From: Roseivirga sp. UBA6061
GTDB lineage: Bacteria; Bacteroidota; Bacteroidia; Cytophagales; Cyclobacteriaceae
NCBI GenBank assembly: GCA_002427745.1
Contig: DIYF01000152.1
Location: 43,194 to 107,193, forward strand
Length of the DNA stretch: 64,000 bases
Direction of reading: 5' to 3'
This document shows positions 46,819 to 54,906 of the stretch, in pieces (position 1 is the first letter of the stretch; every line of letters starts with the position of its first letter). A program made the position numbers and the translations under genes. The notes beneath the pieces are model-generated. The model saw nothing but the letters and a program-made list of their open reading frames with translations, made no database searches and was not told where the DNA came from.

Positions 46819-46896
46819 TTATCTTGTTTTAAAGTCTGGTCATGGCAGATAAGCTCTTTACAAACAAACCAGTGCGGGAAAACCACTAGGCTGGTC

Positions 46897-47610
46897 TTAC
46901 TTTTTCTTTGTAATGCCTTCAATGGCTTTGGCAGCAAAGCGTTTACCCATTGTCACGTAACCCCGGGCAGACATGTGCAGATCGTCTTTAATTTCTTTTC
47001 CATTTCTGTTAAGTCCGTCATTCAGATCATCTGTATTGACCCAGTCAAAACGCGGGTCTGACTCGGCCACTTTTACCTGAATATCCCGGATCATGGTCCA
47101 GTGCGGATATTTTTCATCCTGCATATCAAAGTCACTCAGCCTGCCAATGATAAAATGGAGGTCTTCCCGCCCAAGATCCTGGCTGAACTGGCTGTAGAGC
47201 CCTTTCAGACTGTGCTCGTATACTTCTCCCAGTTGTTCCCGGGCATCACGCTCTCCCTGCATCCAGATAAAGGTTACCGAGGCAATGGATTCATCCTGGA
47301 TGGCCTGAGGTACTTTGGCCATCAGACTATCATACAGGTCTGGCCGGGCTTTGATTTCTTTGCCCGCTGGTGCCTGCCAGTCACGGTACCAGCGTCTAAT
47401 GGGCTGACCACCTTTAGCATCCTTTACCACAATCACCTGGTCTTTTCCGAAGGCTGCCTCCACGGTTGGTGAGAAGGATTCTTCGGGCTTAAGACCTACC
47501 ATATTGCTCTGTCCTGAGAGGATAAACAGGTGTTTACCTTCCTGCTTTGCTGTGCAGGAGGAGAGCATCAGGATTAGGATACAGGTAAAAAGCAGTGTAA
47601 TGGATTTCAT
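46897..47610 (-). CDS. sialate O-acetylesterase-type SGNH lipoprotein
   Basis: This 237-residue predicted lipoprotein has a lipobox LSSC (Cys19). The SGNH-fold motifs of the SASA/CE6 family are present: LSGQSNM with nucleophile Ser35, WMQGERDA (block with the catalytic-supporting residues) and DDLHMSARGY with the Asp-x-x-His pair. It should remove acetyl groups from carbohydrates outside the cytoplasm. The substrate is not identified. It stands upstream of the kinase-Thg1 unit with a 78-base gap on the same strand. Confidence 0.87.
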   Translation of the reverse strand: MKSITLLFTCILILMLSSCTAKQEGKHLFILSGQSNMVGLKPEESFSPTVEAAFGKDQVIVVKDAKGGQPIRRWYRDWQAPAGKEIKARPDLYDSLMAKVPQAIQDESIASVTFIWMQGERDAREQLGEVYEHSLKGLYSQFSQDLGREDLHFIIGRLSDFDMQDEKYPHWTMIRDIQVKVAESDPRFDWVNTDDLNDGLNRNGKEIKDDLHMSARGYVTMGKRFAAKAIEGITKKK

Positions 47611-47698
47611 AGCATAAAATGATCAGTTCCTGTTATCGGAAGTACTTGCAATCTGTTCATAATGGTCCGTCAATCTATTGCTGAGGCCTTAAAGACCA

Positions 47699-48166
47699 TC
47701 AAAATCTCTTGTATTTATGTAAGGTATCCAGTTTTCTTTCAACATAATCAAATCTATGATCCCTGTAATAAGTCTGGTAAAGAGCGCCCTGGTTTAAAAT
47801 GTAGTGGTATTCATATCTGATTTCAGTTCCGGAAACACCACCAAATGCGGCAGGTACCTGAGAAATCAAGTGATACTCGTAGACTTTCAGCGTGTCATCA
47901 ATAATCTCGAATCTTCCCGTGTCGAGTTCATTCAAAGCACAATTAAAGTGTTCAAAATGACGGTTCTCATGGCGAAACTCATAGTACCGGGTGCACTCAT
48001 CAAGATAGGGATTCAACCATCTGACTCCTTCGAGTTTATTGATGGAAAGGTGTTCCGGAACCATGCCTTTTTCAGTAGTATTCTTTCTAAGCAAATCTGT
48101 TTTCAGGAGCACTATTATGAGAAGAGTAGCTATAGTGATAAGTATGGAAATCTTCGTTATCCGCAT
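47699..48166 (-). CDS. hypothetical membrane-anchored protein
   Basis: This is a 155-residue protein with one N-terminal membrane helix (ISILITIATLLIIVLL), then a soluble part with YYEFRHENRHFEHFNCAL. The ATG at 48166 is used; the upstream ATGs belong to a degenerate REP-like sequence (gcgcctttgttggtg) near 48195-48222. Family not recognised. It may be an exported, anchored protein of the cell envelope. Confidence 0.65.
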   Translation of the reverse strand: MRITKISILITIATLLIIVLLKTDLLRKNTTEKGMVPEHLSINKLEGVRWLNPYLDECTRYYEFRHENRHFEHFNCALNELDTGRFEIIDDTLKVYEYHLISQVPAAFGGVSGTEIRYEYHYILNQGALYQTYYRDHRFDYVERKLDTLHKYKRF

Positions 48167-48226
48167 AATTGTCTCTTTCCTGTTGCCAGGCATTGCGCCT
48201 TTGTTGGTGTGCTTCATAAACACAAG

Positions 48227-48493
48227 CTAAAACAAGAAATCTAACTCCTTAGTCGGCTTGCTGTTTCTGTATAACACAATTCTTTCGTAGCCGCCACGAG
48301 TTTCGGGAAATAACTGAATTCCAGTAGTGTCATACCTTACTGACCAGGAAAAACTACCAACAGGGTTTATTACGGTGAATGTGATGTCCTCATTGGGCTT
48401 TGCAACAATGCTGGTGGCTTCCGGCTCAAGCTGTATCTCTAATGGAGGGTCGTCTTGCCATACTGTGAAGGTTATGGAGTTATTTTCTACCAT
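48227..48493 (-). CDS. small hypothetical protein
   Basis: This is an 88-residue, beta-rich, acidic cytoplasmic protein (TFTVWQDDPPLEIQLEPE, then VINPVGSFSWSVRYD). The ATG at 48493 is used because a longer frame starts at a TTG and would overlap the upstream gene. It begins 4 bases after the stop of the 48498 gene, so the two are translated from one transcript. No family recognised. Confidence 0.62.
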   Translation of the reverse strand: MVENNSITFTVWQDDPPLEIQLEPEATSIVAKPNEDITFTVINPVGSFSWSVRYDTTGIQLFPETRGGYERIVLYRNSKPTKELDFLF

Positions 48494-48497
48494 ATGT

Positions 48498-48920
48498 TTA
48501 GTCTGAGTTATTTTGGTTTTTAAGGTGCTGTTTGTAGCATTGTTGGAATTGATCAACCAGATCAGAGAGGCAGGTTAATGCTTCTGAAAGCTCATCAAAC
48601 AGCAAATCAAAATAAATTTCTATAGTTTCCAGACCTGGTTGTGAGAGTTCTGCTGAGATATGCCATTGGCTTTCATTTGTAATTTCAAAGAAAAACACCT
48701 CACTACGTTCGTCCATATTGATTTCCCAGGTAATACCTATTGCGCCCACTGGCCACTCTTCCCTGTCAGTAGAGCACATACTCAGATCAAAACGAAAGGA
48801 AGTCTCCGGGAATAACTGTCGGAGCTCTTTTGTGAAAAAGTAGAGATCGTTGTGAGTCTCACTTATTGAATTGAGTAGTTCTATTTCAGGTTTGTTTTTC
48901 ATCTTAACCGAGATAATCAT
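48498..48920 (-). CDS. hypothetical acidic protein
   Basis: This is a 140-residue acidic soluble protein (two possible ATG starts, at 48920 and 48902). Landmarks are ELRQLFPETSFRFDLSM and IGITWEINMDERSEVFFFE, followed by a helical C-terminus LSDLVDQFQQCYKQHL. Small, acidic and paired with another small gene four bases away, it resembles immunity proteins in design, but no toxin gene is visible within the window. Confidence 0.62.
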   Translation of the reverse strand: MIISVKMKNKPEIELLNSISETHNDLYFFTKELRQLFPETSFRFDLSMCSTDREEWPVGAIGITWEINMDERSEVFFFEITNESQWHISAELSQPGLETIEIYFDLLFDELSEALTCLSDLVDQFQQCYKQHLKNQNNSD

Positions 48921-48969
48921 TTAGTGGAAAAACTACGAGCTCGTTGTCAAACGATTTGGCAGGAAGGAG

Positions 48970-49392
48970 CTAGTCAGACTGTGAGGATATGCTCTTTATT
49001 TCGGCTCTACGTTGAATTCTTTCAAATGATAGGGTGCCGGAGATTTCGTCTGCTACGTCTAAAAGATCGATCGCCTTTTGTAACCATACTCTGCTTTGAG
49101 GGGGAGTTGTGTTCACAGTTGATAGCCCCATTTTCATAAAGTAGTTAGAAAGTATCTCTATGTGCTCACCCCTGAGCTGGCGGTCTTGTAAATAGGTTTT
49201 CAACTCGGCTTTGTCAAGACGAACCATGAGAGGGATGTCGATATCCAGTTTACCCTTCAGTTGCTCATTAGTCACCTCAATTCCCTGAGCTGCCTTACCT
49301 TCTTCTTTTAAACCCAGAAAACCAGCCAGAAGTTTGGCGAGTACCTGGCCCAGTTGCTCTATCTGATCCTTGAGTAAATCTCTTTGTTCCAT
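48970..49392 (-). CDS. hypothetical alpha-helical protein, DUF6483-like
   Basis: This 140-residue, highly helical soluble protein begins EQRDLLKDQIEQLGQVLAKL, a pattern I associate by eye with DUF6483-like bacterial proteins, and has FERIQRRAEIKSISSQ at the end. Function unknown. It is divergent from the M23 peptidase gene across a 217-base spacer that must hold both promoters. Confidence 0.6.
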   Translation of the reverse strand: MEQRDLLKDQIEQLGQVLAKLLAGFLGLKEEGKAAQGIEVTNEQLKGKLDIDIPLMVRLDKAELKTYLQDRQLRGEHIEILSNYFMKMGLSTVNTTPPQSRVWLQKAIDLLDVADEISGTLSFERIQRRAEIKSISSQSD

Positions 49393-49609
49393 GTAGTATG
49401 GAATCTGGTCAAAAGTTGAATCAAAACCTTAGCAGAATGAATGAATGGAGAGAAATCACAGTGAGTGGTTGCAACGGGGGCAGGGGGAGAGGTATGGAAT
49501 GGGAATTAATACCCTTATCCTTACGTATTACTTTGGTTGTCCAACTCAAAAATATGCGCAATTTTAGGGCTGACAGATTTGTAATGCCCCCCGACCTAAA
49601 ATCATACCC

Positions 49610-50275
49610 ATGGACATAGCACACTTGTTAAAAGCTGAAGGCATAGCGCCAACTCCGGCCGTAGCTTTTGATCTCAAGGCTGCCACCCGGCTGGACTTGA
49701 GTAAAGACAATCAACAGCTACAGCTGATAGACTTGAACAATGCAGAGGAGTTCAGCGGCTTTATCAATGAGCAAATCGCAGCAAAAGGTGCTGAAATTGG
49801 CTGGGGTGGTTACCGGGAGGAGAGAGGACTGTACTCCAGAAGTGAGTTGTTCGAAGAGGAGGAGCCCAGGACCATCCATTTAGGTATTGATATCTGGACG
49901 GCAGCGGGAACCGAAGTCTCTGCCCCGCTGGCAGCTGAAGTTCATTCCTTTGATAACCGCATGGTACATGGAGATTATGGGCCAGTGATTATTTTAAAGC
50001 ATAATGTGGGCGGAAACGTATTTCATACCCTCTACGGCCACCTGAGCACAACTTCCCTCGAAGGACTGGAAACAGGCCAGCGCATAGAACAAGGCCAGTC
50101 TTTTGCCAGTCTCGGCAAATACGAAGAGAATTTCCACTGGCCACCACACCTCCATTTTCAGGTGATAATTGATATGCAGGAAAACCGGGGAGATTACCCC
50201 GGTGTCTGCCGTGCCAGCGAGCGTGACTACTATTTTGGCAATTGCCCCGATCCCGCTGTGTTGTTGGGACTTTGA
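49610..50275 (+). CDS. M23-family metallopeptidase
   Basis: This is a 221-residue protein with an M23 (LytM) domain in its second half: HLGID with His90 and Asp94 as zinc ligands, LYGHLS with His144, and HLHF with His180 and His182. The catalytic set is complete. Peptidoglycan cross-bridge cleavage is the usual role, but there is no signal peptide, which is odd for a cell-wall enzyme. In several Bacteroidota such domains are found fused to or near aminotransferases, with a possible cytoplasmic role. Monocistronic by position. Confidence 0.85.
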   Translation: MDIAHLLKAEGIAPTPAVAFDLKAATRLDLSKDNQQLQLIDLNNAEEFSGFINEQIAAKGAEIGWGGYREERGLYSRSELFEEEEPRTIHLGIDIWTAAGTEVSAPLAAEVHSFDNRMVHGDYGPVIILKHNVGGNVFHTLYGHLSTTSLEGLETGQRIEQGQSFASLGKYEENFHWPPHLHFQVIIDMQENRGDYPGVCRASERDYYFGNCPDPAVLLGL

Positions 50276-50379
50276 TAGACAATCTTAGTGGCTAAGAAAG
50301 CATAGTCGCTCCGATGCAAGGGTAAAGTACCTTACATGGATATATTTTCCTGGGAAAATAAATTTTGTCTACTTACTTT

Positions 50380-50403
50380 TGTTGCTATAAAATACCAACA
50401 TGG
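50380..50403. promoter_or_regulatory. candidate MarR operator overlapping its own start codon
   Basis: TATAAAATACCAACATGG (50386-50403), containing the ATG of the regulator, is matched at 15 of 18 positions by TGTAAAATATTAACATGG at 50874-50891, ahead of the DoxX gene. TGTTGCTA and TACCAACA also give an inverted repeat here. The shared sequence ahead of both genes is best explained as a MarR binding site. Confidence 0.6.
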
Positions 50404-50849
50404 CCAAGATTGATGATGAGATAAAATCCGGGTTTGCGAATGACCAACATCGTTTTGTAACCAATCTGGTATTCACAGCCAAATGGGTACATAATGCCTT
50501 TGTTGAGGATCTGAAGCCATTTGGCATATCGCCTCAACAGTACAATATCCTGAGGATTCTGAAGAGTATGGGAGACTGGGTGAGGATGTCAGAGGTAAAG
50601 GATGGTCTTACTGAAAAGTCGCCTAATACGACTCGCCTGGCAGATAAACTCATTCACAAGGGGTTTATAGAGCGTAAGGCCAGCGATACGGACCGCAGGG
50701 TGGTGTACGTAAGAATTTCGAAAGAAGGTGAGGCACTTTTTGACGAGATTAATCAGAAGGAGAGTGTGATACAAAAAGCATTGAATCATAACCTATCTGC
50801 TGAGGATGCCAGATATGTCAGCGATGTATTGGACAAATTCAGAGGTTAA
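50400..50849 (+). CDS. MarR family transcriptional regulator
   Basis: This is a 149-residue MarR protein. The winged helix-turn-helix is clear: PQQYNILRILKSMGDWVRMS, LTEKSPNTTRLADKLIHKG (recognition helix) and RKASDTDRRVVYVRISKEG (wing). There are no cysteines in obvious sensor positions. It precedes a DoxX gene by 78 bases, and the same sequence stands before both genes, so it should repress itself and DoxX. Confidence 0.93.
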   Translation: MAKIDDEIKSGFANDQHRFVTNLVFTAKWVHNAFVEDLKPFGISPQQYNILRILKSMGDWVRMSEVKDGLTEKSPNTTRLADKLIHKGFIERKASDTDRRVVYVRISKEGEALFDEINQKESVIQKALNHNLSAEDARYVSDVLDKFRG

Positions 50850-50870
50850 AAAAATTTACCTAATTATTTC

Positions 50871-50891
50871 CCATGTAAAATATTAACATGG
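50871..50891. promoter_or_regulatory. candidate MarR operator upstream of doxX
   Basis: CCATGTaaaatattaACATGG is an inverted repeat with 6-bp arms. Its last 18 bases match the site overlapping the MarR start at 50386-50403 with three changes. It is 36 bases ahead of the DoxX start, a usual place for a repressor site. Confidence 0.65.
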
Positions 50892-50927
50892 TGTATAAGT
50901 TGAATTCTAAGTTTAAAATGAGATAAG

Positions 50928-51293
50928 ATGAACAAACGAGACATTATTATTTACAGAGTGATTACCGGGCTCTTTTCGCTGCATATGCTGTTTTCAGCCG
51001 TGATGTACTTTGTTATGCATGACATGGTAAGCGAGATGTTTGAGTCATTAGGGGTTTCTACGGCCGTTATTTATCCTTTGGCCATTGCCAAGATTCTGGG
51101 GCTGATTGCCATTTGGACCAATAAGTCCCGCCTGCTGAAGGAACTGGCATACCTGGGCTTTGCTATCGACTTTATTCTGGCGATTGTCACACATACAATG
51201 GCTAATGATGGCGGAGCTATTGCTGCCGTGATTGCCCTGGTAATGCTACTAATCTCTTACTGGTACAACCGAAAGGTGTTTGGTAAAGGGTAA
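50928..51293 (+). CDS. DoxX family membrane protein
   Basis: This 121-residue inner-membrane protein has four hydrophobic helices and the DoxX-like pattern: YRVITGLFSLHMLFSAV, YPLAIAKILGLIAIW and FAIDFILAIVTH. DoxX-like proteins are associated with oxidative and thiol stress and with membrane quinones in several bacteria. It is downstream of a MarR gene and shares its operator, so it is a candidate target of that regulator. Confidence 0.87.
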   Translation: MNKRDIIIYRVITGLFSLHMLFSAVMYFVMHDMVSEMFESLGVSTAVIYPLAIAKILGLIAIWTNKSRLLKELAYLGFAIDFILAIVTHTMANDGGAIAAVIALVMLLISYWYNRKVFGKG

Positions 51294-51324
51294 GGGGACT
51301 GTGTTGCACTGCGAATGCCGTAGG

Positions 51325-51347
51325 GTTCCTCGTTACAAACGAGGAAC
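51325..51347. repeat. perfect hairpin between convergent genes
   Basis: GTTCCTCGTT-ACA-AACGAGGAAC is a perfect 10-bp stem with a three-base loop. It lies between the stops of DoxX and the deaminase. No T-run follows on either strand, so it may be a repeat-type hairpin that also helps end both transcripts. Confidence 0.6.
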
Positions 51348-51381
51348 AGGTAGGATGAAAACGGAACTCATTATGGCAATC

Positions 51382-51843
51382 TCACTCCACATGCAAGGCT
51401 GAAGCTTCTTCTTCCAGGAGAGGACCAACTACTTCAAGTTTTCTGCCTCCCCTGGCCAGTAACTCCCTGACCGGCATTTCGAACACCCAATTCGGATTAT
51501 CTCTGCCTACTATTTCGTAATACCTTGTTTTACTCAACCCATAAACAAGCCTTCCGATGCCACTCCAATAGATAGCCGAGGTGCACATGGGACAGGGTTC
51601 ATCACTGGTATAGATAGAACAATCGTTAAGAAAAGCGTAATCAAATAACTTACTGGCCTCTCTGATCAGGTTGATCTCAGCATGTGCGAGACAATCGCAA
51701 TCCGTATTGATGGTATTCTCTCCTTTTAGAATGACCTCTCCTTCTTTATTCACCAGAATACAACCAAATGCCAGGTTGCCCTTTCTTTTTGACTCTTTTG
51801 CGGCTTCAATAGCTACCCTGACAAATTCTTTATCGCTTTTCAT
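51382..51843 (-). CDS. nucleoside deaminase (CDA family)
   Basis: This is a 153-residue zinc-dependent deaminase. The motif HAE (His54, Glu56) and the PCPMC pair (Cys84, Cys87) give the complete catalytic zinc site of the cytidine deaminase superfamily. The layout is like that of guanine deaminase/TadA-type proteins (GNLAFGCILVNKEG). The substrate, a purine or tRNA adenosine, is not fixed by sequence; TadA-type tRNA recognition residues are not obvious, so a free base or nucleoside is more likely. Confidence 0.88.
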   Translation of the reverse strand: MKSDKEFVRVAIEAAKESKRKGNLAFGCILVNKEGEVILKGENTINTDCDCLAHAEINLIREASKLFDYAFLNDCSIYTSDEPCPMCTSAIYWSGIGRLVYGLSKTRYYEIVGRDNPNWVFEMPVRELLARGGRKLEVVGPLLEEEASALHVE

Positions 51844-51915
51844 ACTTGTGATTCTTTTACTGCCTGATTCTGGTATGTTAGTCCATTTCTGTTCCTGACT
51901 TATAAAACCTGAGGA

Positions 51916-52185
51916 TCAGACCTTGTTGAGCACCCTGATTTCCGGTTCGCTTACCACACCGGCCTTTTTCATCTTGTCTTTCATTTCTTCATTGAGCATA
52001 AACTCCCGGAAAACCTGCTCATTGGGAAACTCGGAGATGATGGTGACACTACCGGGGTTGTCTATGGCGGTATAGAGACCGATGATTTTTATGCCCGTCT
52101 GCTCACGTAAAGGAGCGTCTGCATCAAATACCTTTTTCCATGCTACGAAGTCTGAGACCTCATGGGTCAAAATTGTTGTGATCAT
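51916..52185 (-). CDS. small dimeric alpha-beta-barrel protein (ABM-like)
   Basis: This is an 89-residue cytoplasmic protein with the ferredoxin-like dimeric alpha-beta-barrel pattern: THEVSDFVAWKKVFDADAPLR, IIGLYTAIDNPGSVTIISEF and a FMLNEEMKDKMKKAG helix. Relatives are antibiotic biosynthesis monooxygenases and heme-degrading enzymes, but most are of unknown function. It has its own spacers on both sides, so it may be a single gene. Confidence 0.75.
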   Translation of the reverse strand: MITTILTHEVSDFVAWKKVFDADAPLREQTGIKIIGLYTAIDNPGSVTIISEFPNEQVFREFMLNEEMKDKMKKAGVVSEPEIRVLNKV

Positions 52186-52350
52186 TTTTACTGAATTATG
52201 CTATGAGAGCGTTGGGGTGAAGCTTTGAGAGTCAACTGTTGCATTGACTGGTTCCATAGGTTTCCTGGTGAAGGTAGAGTTTTCTGACAAAGAATGGTAG
52301 CGGGAAAGAGTAAGGTATGGTTTGGGTATCAGTACGAGTCATAAATGGCA

Positions 52351-52644
52351 CTATATAAGCTTATAACGATCTTCTTTTACTCCCAGGGTGTCATGCTTGA
52401 CTTTCTCTGCCTTCAGATATCCGGATTCGGAAAGCTGAAAAAGTATTCTTTTGATTTTAAGTCTTTGATTCTTACAACGTAATTGCGCTACCTGGTTTGC
52501 TATGGGAACACCGACTTTTTCAAGAATTCTAAGAGGAGTGATATTTTGACCTTTGCGAGTAAACCTGGTAGCAATAATGGATTGTACCCATTTTACATCG
52601 ATCTCCTCAACGGAAGGAGTGCCTATATGTACAGGTTTTTCCAT
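52351..52644 (-). CDS. hypothetical winged-helix-like protein
   Basis: This is a 97-residue protein. The second half (QLRCKNQRLKIKRILFQLS, then GYLKAEKVKHDTLGV) is basic and has the helix-strand-strand order of a winged helix; it may bind DNA. The ATG at 52644 is used instead of an upstream GTG at 52665. The start is 31 bases after the stop of the secreted 52676 gene, so they could be one unit. Not recognised as a known family. Confidence 0.58.
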   Translation of the reverse strand: MEKPVHIGTPSVEEIDVKWVQSIIATRFTRKGQNITPLRILEKVGVPIANQVAQLRCKNQRLKIKRILFQLSESGYLKAEKVKHDTLGVKEDRYKLI

Positions 52645-52675
52645 TAATTCTTTCTCTTGAAACACCAGAATCTAT

Positions 52676-53134
52676 TTAAGGCTTTGGCTCGTCCAGTTCT
52701 TGCAATCTGCTTTCTAAAATCAGTGCATGGTAGTCCAAAATGTTATTGAGTATGTCATTCGCCCTATCAGGGCAATGACTGTGTTTATAATCCACAGAAT
52801 TACGAAACGTGCCCACTCTGATATACTCGCTTGTAGTACAGAATCCATTGTCTGTTCTTCCAATTCTGCCTTTCAGGTAAGCTTTGAGTGAGTCAATGTT
52901 CTTTTTTGAGACTAAATGGCTTTTGCCTGTTTTTTTATATTTCAACAGATATCCGTTATCTGTCAAAGTAATGTTAAAATGATCCTCACTTCCTCCAAAA
53001 CAACCCCGGTGCTGAATTTCAATATCAAACTCTGGTTTGGCAAAAACCTTGTCCAGGGTTTCCAGATCATTACTTATTCTTGGCTGGTAGGAATAAGAGA
53101 GTATTAGTGGTAATATAAGAACCCATCTCTTCAT
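52676..53134 (-). CDS. hypothetical secreted protein
   Basis: This 152-residue protein has a short signal peptide (KRWVLILPLILSYS). The ATG at 53134 is used rather than one three codons upstream. The mature part has several cysteines (HRGCFGG, NGFCTTSEY, HSHCPDRAN) that may form disulfides. Family unknown. A REP hairpin stands upstream, beyond which lies the RAYT gene. Confidence 0.62.
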   Translation of the reverse strand: MKRWVLILPLILSYSYQPRISNDLETLDKVFAKPEFDIEIQHRGCFGGSEDHFNITLTDNGYLLKYKKTGKSHLVSKKNIDSLKAYLKGRIGRTDNGFCTTSEYIRVGTFRNSVDYKHSHCPDRANDILNNILDYHALILESRLQELDEPKP

Positions 53135-53201
53135 AAAAACCATAACGTGGGTTGGTGGGGTGGTGTTGTAAGGGGAGGGTTTGGATGGCAGTCGCGCCTT
53201 T

Positions 53202-53220
53202 GTTGGTGTTCTTCACCAAC
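53202..53220 (-). repeat. REP hairpin, left flank of RAYT (inverted orientation)
   Basis: GTTGGTG-TTCTT-CACCAAC on the plus strand, the reverse complement of the GTTGGTG-AAGAA-CACCAAC form. It lies 32 bases beyond the RAYT stop and is the mirror image of the copy at 53834 on the other side of the gene. Confidence 0.88.
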
Positions 53221-53251
53221 AAAATATTGAACTCAGTACTATTTTATAGCT

Positions 53252-53782
53252 TTACTCTTCCTCGAAGTACTCCATGTAGTGGGATAAGAATGGGAAGCGA
53301 TCATCATCTTCTTCATAAAAGCTTGCCGAAGAATAGGCGTATTGAACAAAGTCTTCGGATAGCATCCATTTTCCCTGTACCGGGTTATGGTGAATGTAAT
53401 CAAGTTTTTGCTCTATGATCTCCCTATTGTAAAGATCTATGCTCAACGGATTTCTTTGCCAGATCTGATATTTCCGATCTTTTAGGTTTACTTCAAACTC
53501 TTTGTGAAGCTGAGGCTTATTGGTGCGAAGATCCTTCTGTATTTGCTGACTAGTGAACCTCAGGAAATCACGTTGTACATTTTTCAACTGATGTCCCGGA
53601 CATATTTGCCAAATAATGTGAATGTGGTTAGGCATAATGACAAAACAGAAAACTTTCACTCTGTTCCTGGCTACAAGAAAGGAGAGACTATCCAGAATAA
53701 TTTGCTTGTAATCATTATTGAAAAGTAGGGTTTTCCACTTGAGCACAGTAGCTGTGAAGAACTGTACGTAATTCGGTTCCAT
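53252..53782 (-). CDS. REP-associated tyrosine transposase (RAYT, IS200-like Y1 HUH)
   Basis: This is a 176-residue single-strand DNA transposase of the TnpA-REP type. The HUH motif is HIH (His53, His55 in VIMPNHIHIIWQI), and the catalytic Tyr129 lies in LDYIHHNPV, which is the family hallmark. Protein and frame are intact. The gene is flanked by two inverted copies of a GTTGGTG/CACCAAC hairpin, and further copies lie at 38324, 41096 and 44889. This is the classic REPtron layout, in which the transposase acts on REP hairpins in single-stranded DNA rather than as a free IS. Confidence 0.92.
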   Translation of the reverse strand: MEPNYVQFFTATVLKWKTLLFNNDYKQIILDSLSFLVARNRVKVFCFVIMPNHIHIIWQICPGHQLKNVQRDFLRFTSQQIQKDLRTNKPQLHKEFEVNLKDRKYQIWQRNPLSIDLYNREIIEQKLDYIHHNPVQGKWMLSEDFVQYAYSSASFYEEDDDRFPFLSHYMEYFEEE

Positions 53783-53833
53783 GTAGGAAAATAAGACAAA
53801 TTTATTTAGGCAGTCTCTGAAGCGGTTGAGGCG

Positions 53834-53852
53834 TGTTGGTGAAGAACACCAA
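53834..53852 (+). repeat. REP hairpin, right flank of RAYT
   Basis: GTTGGTG-AAGAA-CACCAAC followed by atggggcgaaaag. The preceding aaaataagacaaatttattt and agtctctgaagcggttgaggc match the sequence before the copies at 38324 and 41096. It lies 52 bases before the RAYT start. Confidence 0.88.
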
Positions 53853-53905
53853 CATGGGGCGAAAAGAACCCTAACACCACCAGGAAAACAGACCTCAGGT
53901 CAAAG

Positions 53906-54679
53906 TTATTCCGATGCTGCCTTTGTTGTTTTTTTGAGCAGATCAGGAACCAGCTTCTCAAAAAAACCTGAAGCGAAACAGAAAGTATAGATGAGTGAAT
54001 TCATACTATTTGCATTTTTAGCCATTTCCAGAATAGCGGATCCTATGAATTCAGAACTAATTAGCTGATACATAATAATGCCGGATAGAAACGAGAGAAG
54101 AATTCTCGAGGCCCCGCTGGTGATATGTAATGTTATTCTTCCTTCCCTTGTGTCAATTTTGACGTTTTCAAGACCTGTTAATACAGATGTTAATCCACCC
54201 AGAACGCCATAGACATACACCAAATGATCAAATTCAAAGTACCTGTTAACGAGTAACCCAATCAAGGCAAAAAGCCCCGTAGCACCGGCAGCCCCCAATA
54301 AATACTCGAATCTTCCCCAGGCAGTTCTGGAACGTTCCAGAGAAGCAATGAGTGAGTTGAACATTTCGAGCCCATTGGAATACGGGTCTTCAATGTCTTT
54401 ATCTTTTTTGGTTTCGAGGCAAACCTTAATAGCAACAGCGACTCTGTTGGCATATTTTTTACGGATAGAATCACGATAGAAATAGGAGAGTACCTGGCTG
54501 TAGGCGATGGAGGCCTCTCCCCAATCCATATTCATTTCATCGTGGGTCACTCGTACCGTCCCATCCTCAGTCTCGTAGATGATAAACTTTTGATTTTCTT
54601 TATTCCGTCTTGAGTGAATCTTGTGAATCTTTTCACCTCGGTTGTCTTTACTTCCTATTGTCCAGTCGCTCCAGTGCAT
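53906..54679 (-). CDS. hypothetical membrane protein
   Basis: This 257-residue protein has an N-terminal soluble half (charged, with ENQKFIIYETEDGTVRV) and a C-terminal half with about three membrane helices (LLGAAGATGLFALIGLLV, YVYGVLGGLTSVLTGL and ILLSFLSGIIMYQLI). No motif points to a function. It stands alone beside the RAYT locus. Confidence 0.65.
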   Translation of the reverse strand: MHWSDWTIGSKDNRGEKIHKIHSRRNKENQKFIIYETEDGTVRVTHDEMNMDWGEASIAYSQVLSYFYRDSIRKKYANRVAVAIKVCLETKKDKDIEDPYSNGLEMFNSLIASLERSRTAWGRFEYLLGAAGATGLFALIGLLVNRYFEFDHLVYVYGVLGGLTSVLTGLENVKIDTREGRITLHITSGASRILLSFLSGIIMYQLISSEFIGSAILEMAKNANSMNSLIYTFCFASGFFEKLVPDLLKKTTKAASE

Positions 54680-54906
54680 TATCTACAAACTGGTCAGGTT
54701 TTAGAAAATCTCCAAATATTAATGTGCTGATATGCTTCACAGCGTTATCGTTAACAGTGAAATCAGAGGGGTTTCATAGAATCAGGAGTTTGTAAGTGTT
54801 CTTCATCAATACTCGTGAATTACCAGCCGCTTTTATCCACCACCCACATAATTCCCACTCTTCCCAATACCTTCCCATCTTATCTTTAAGGCTTTAATCA
54901 TTCCCT

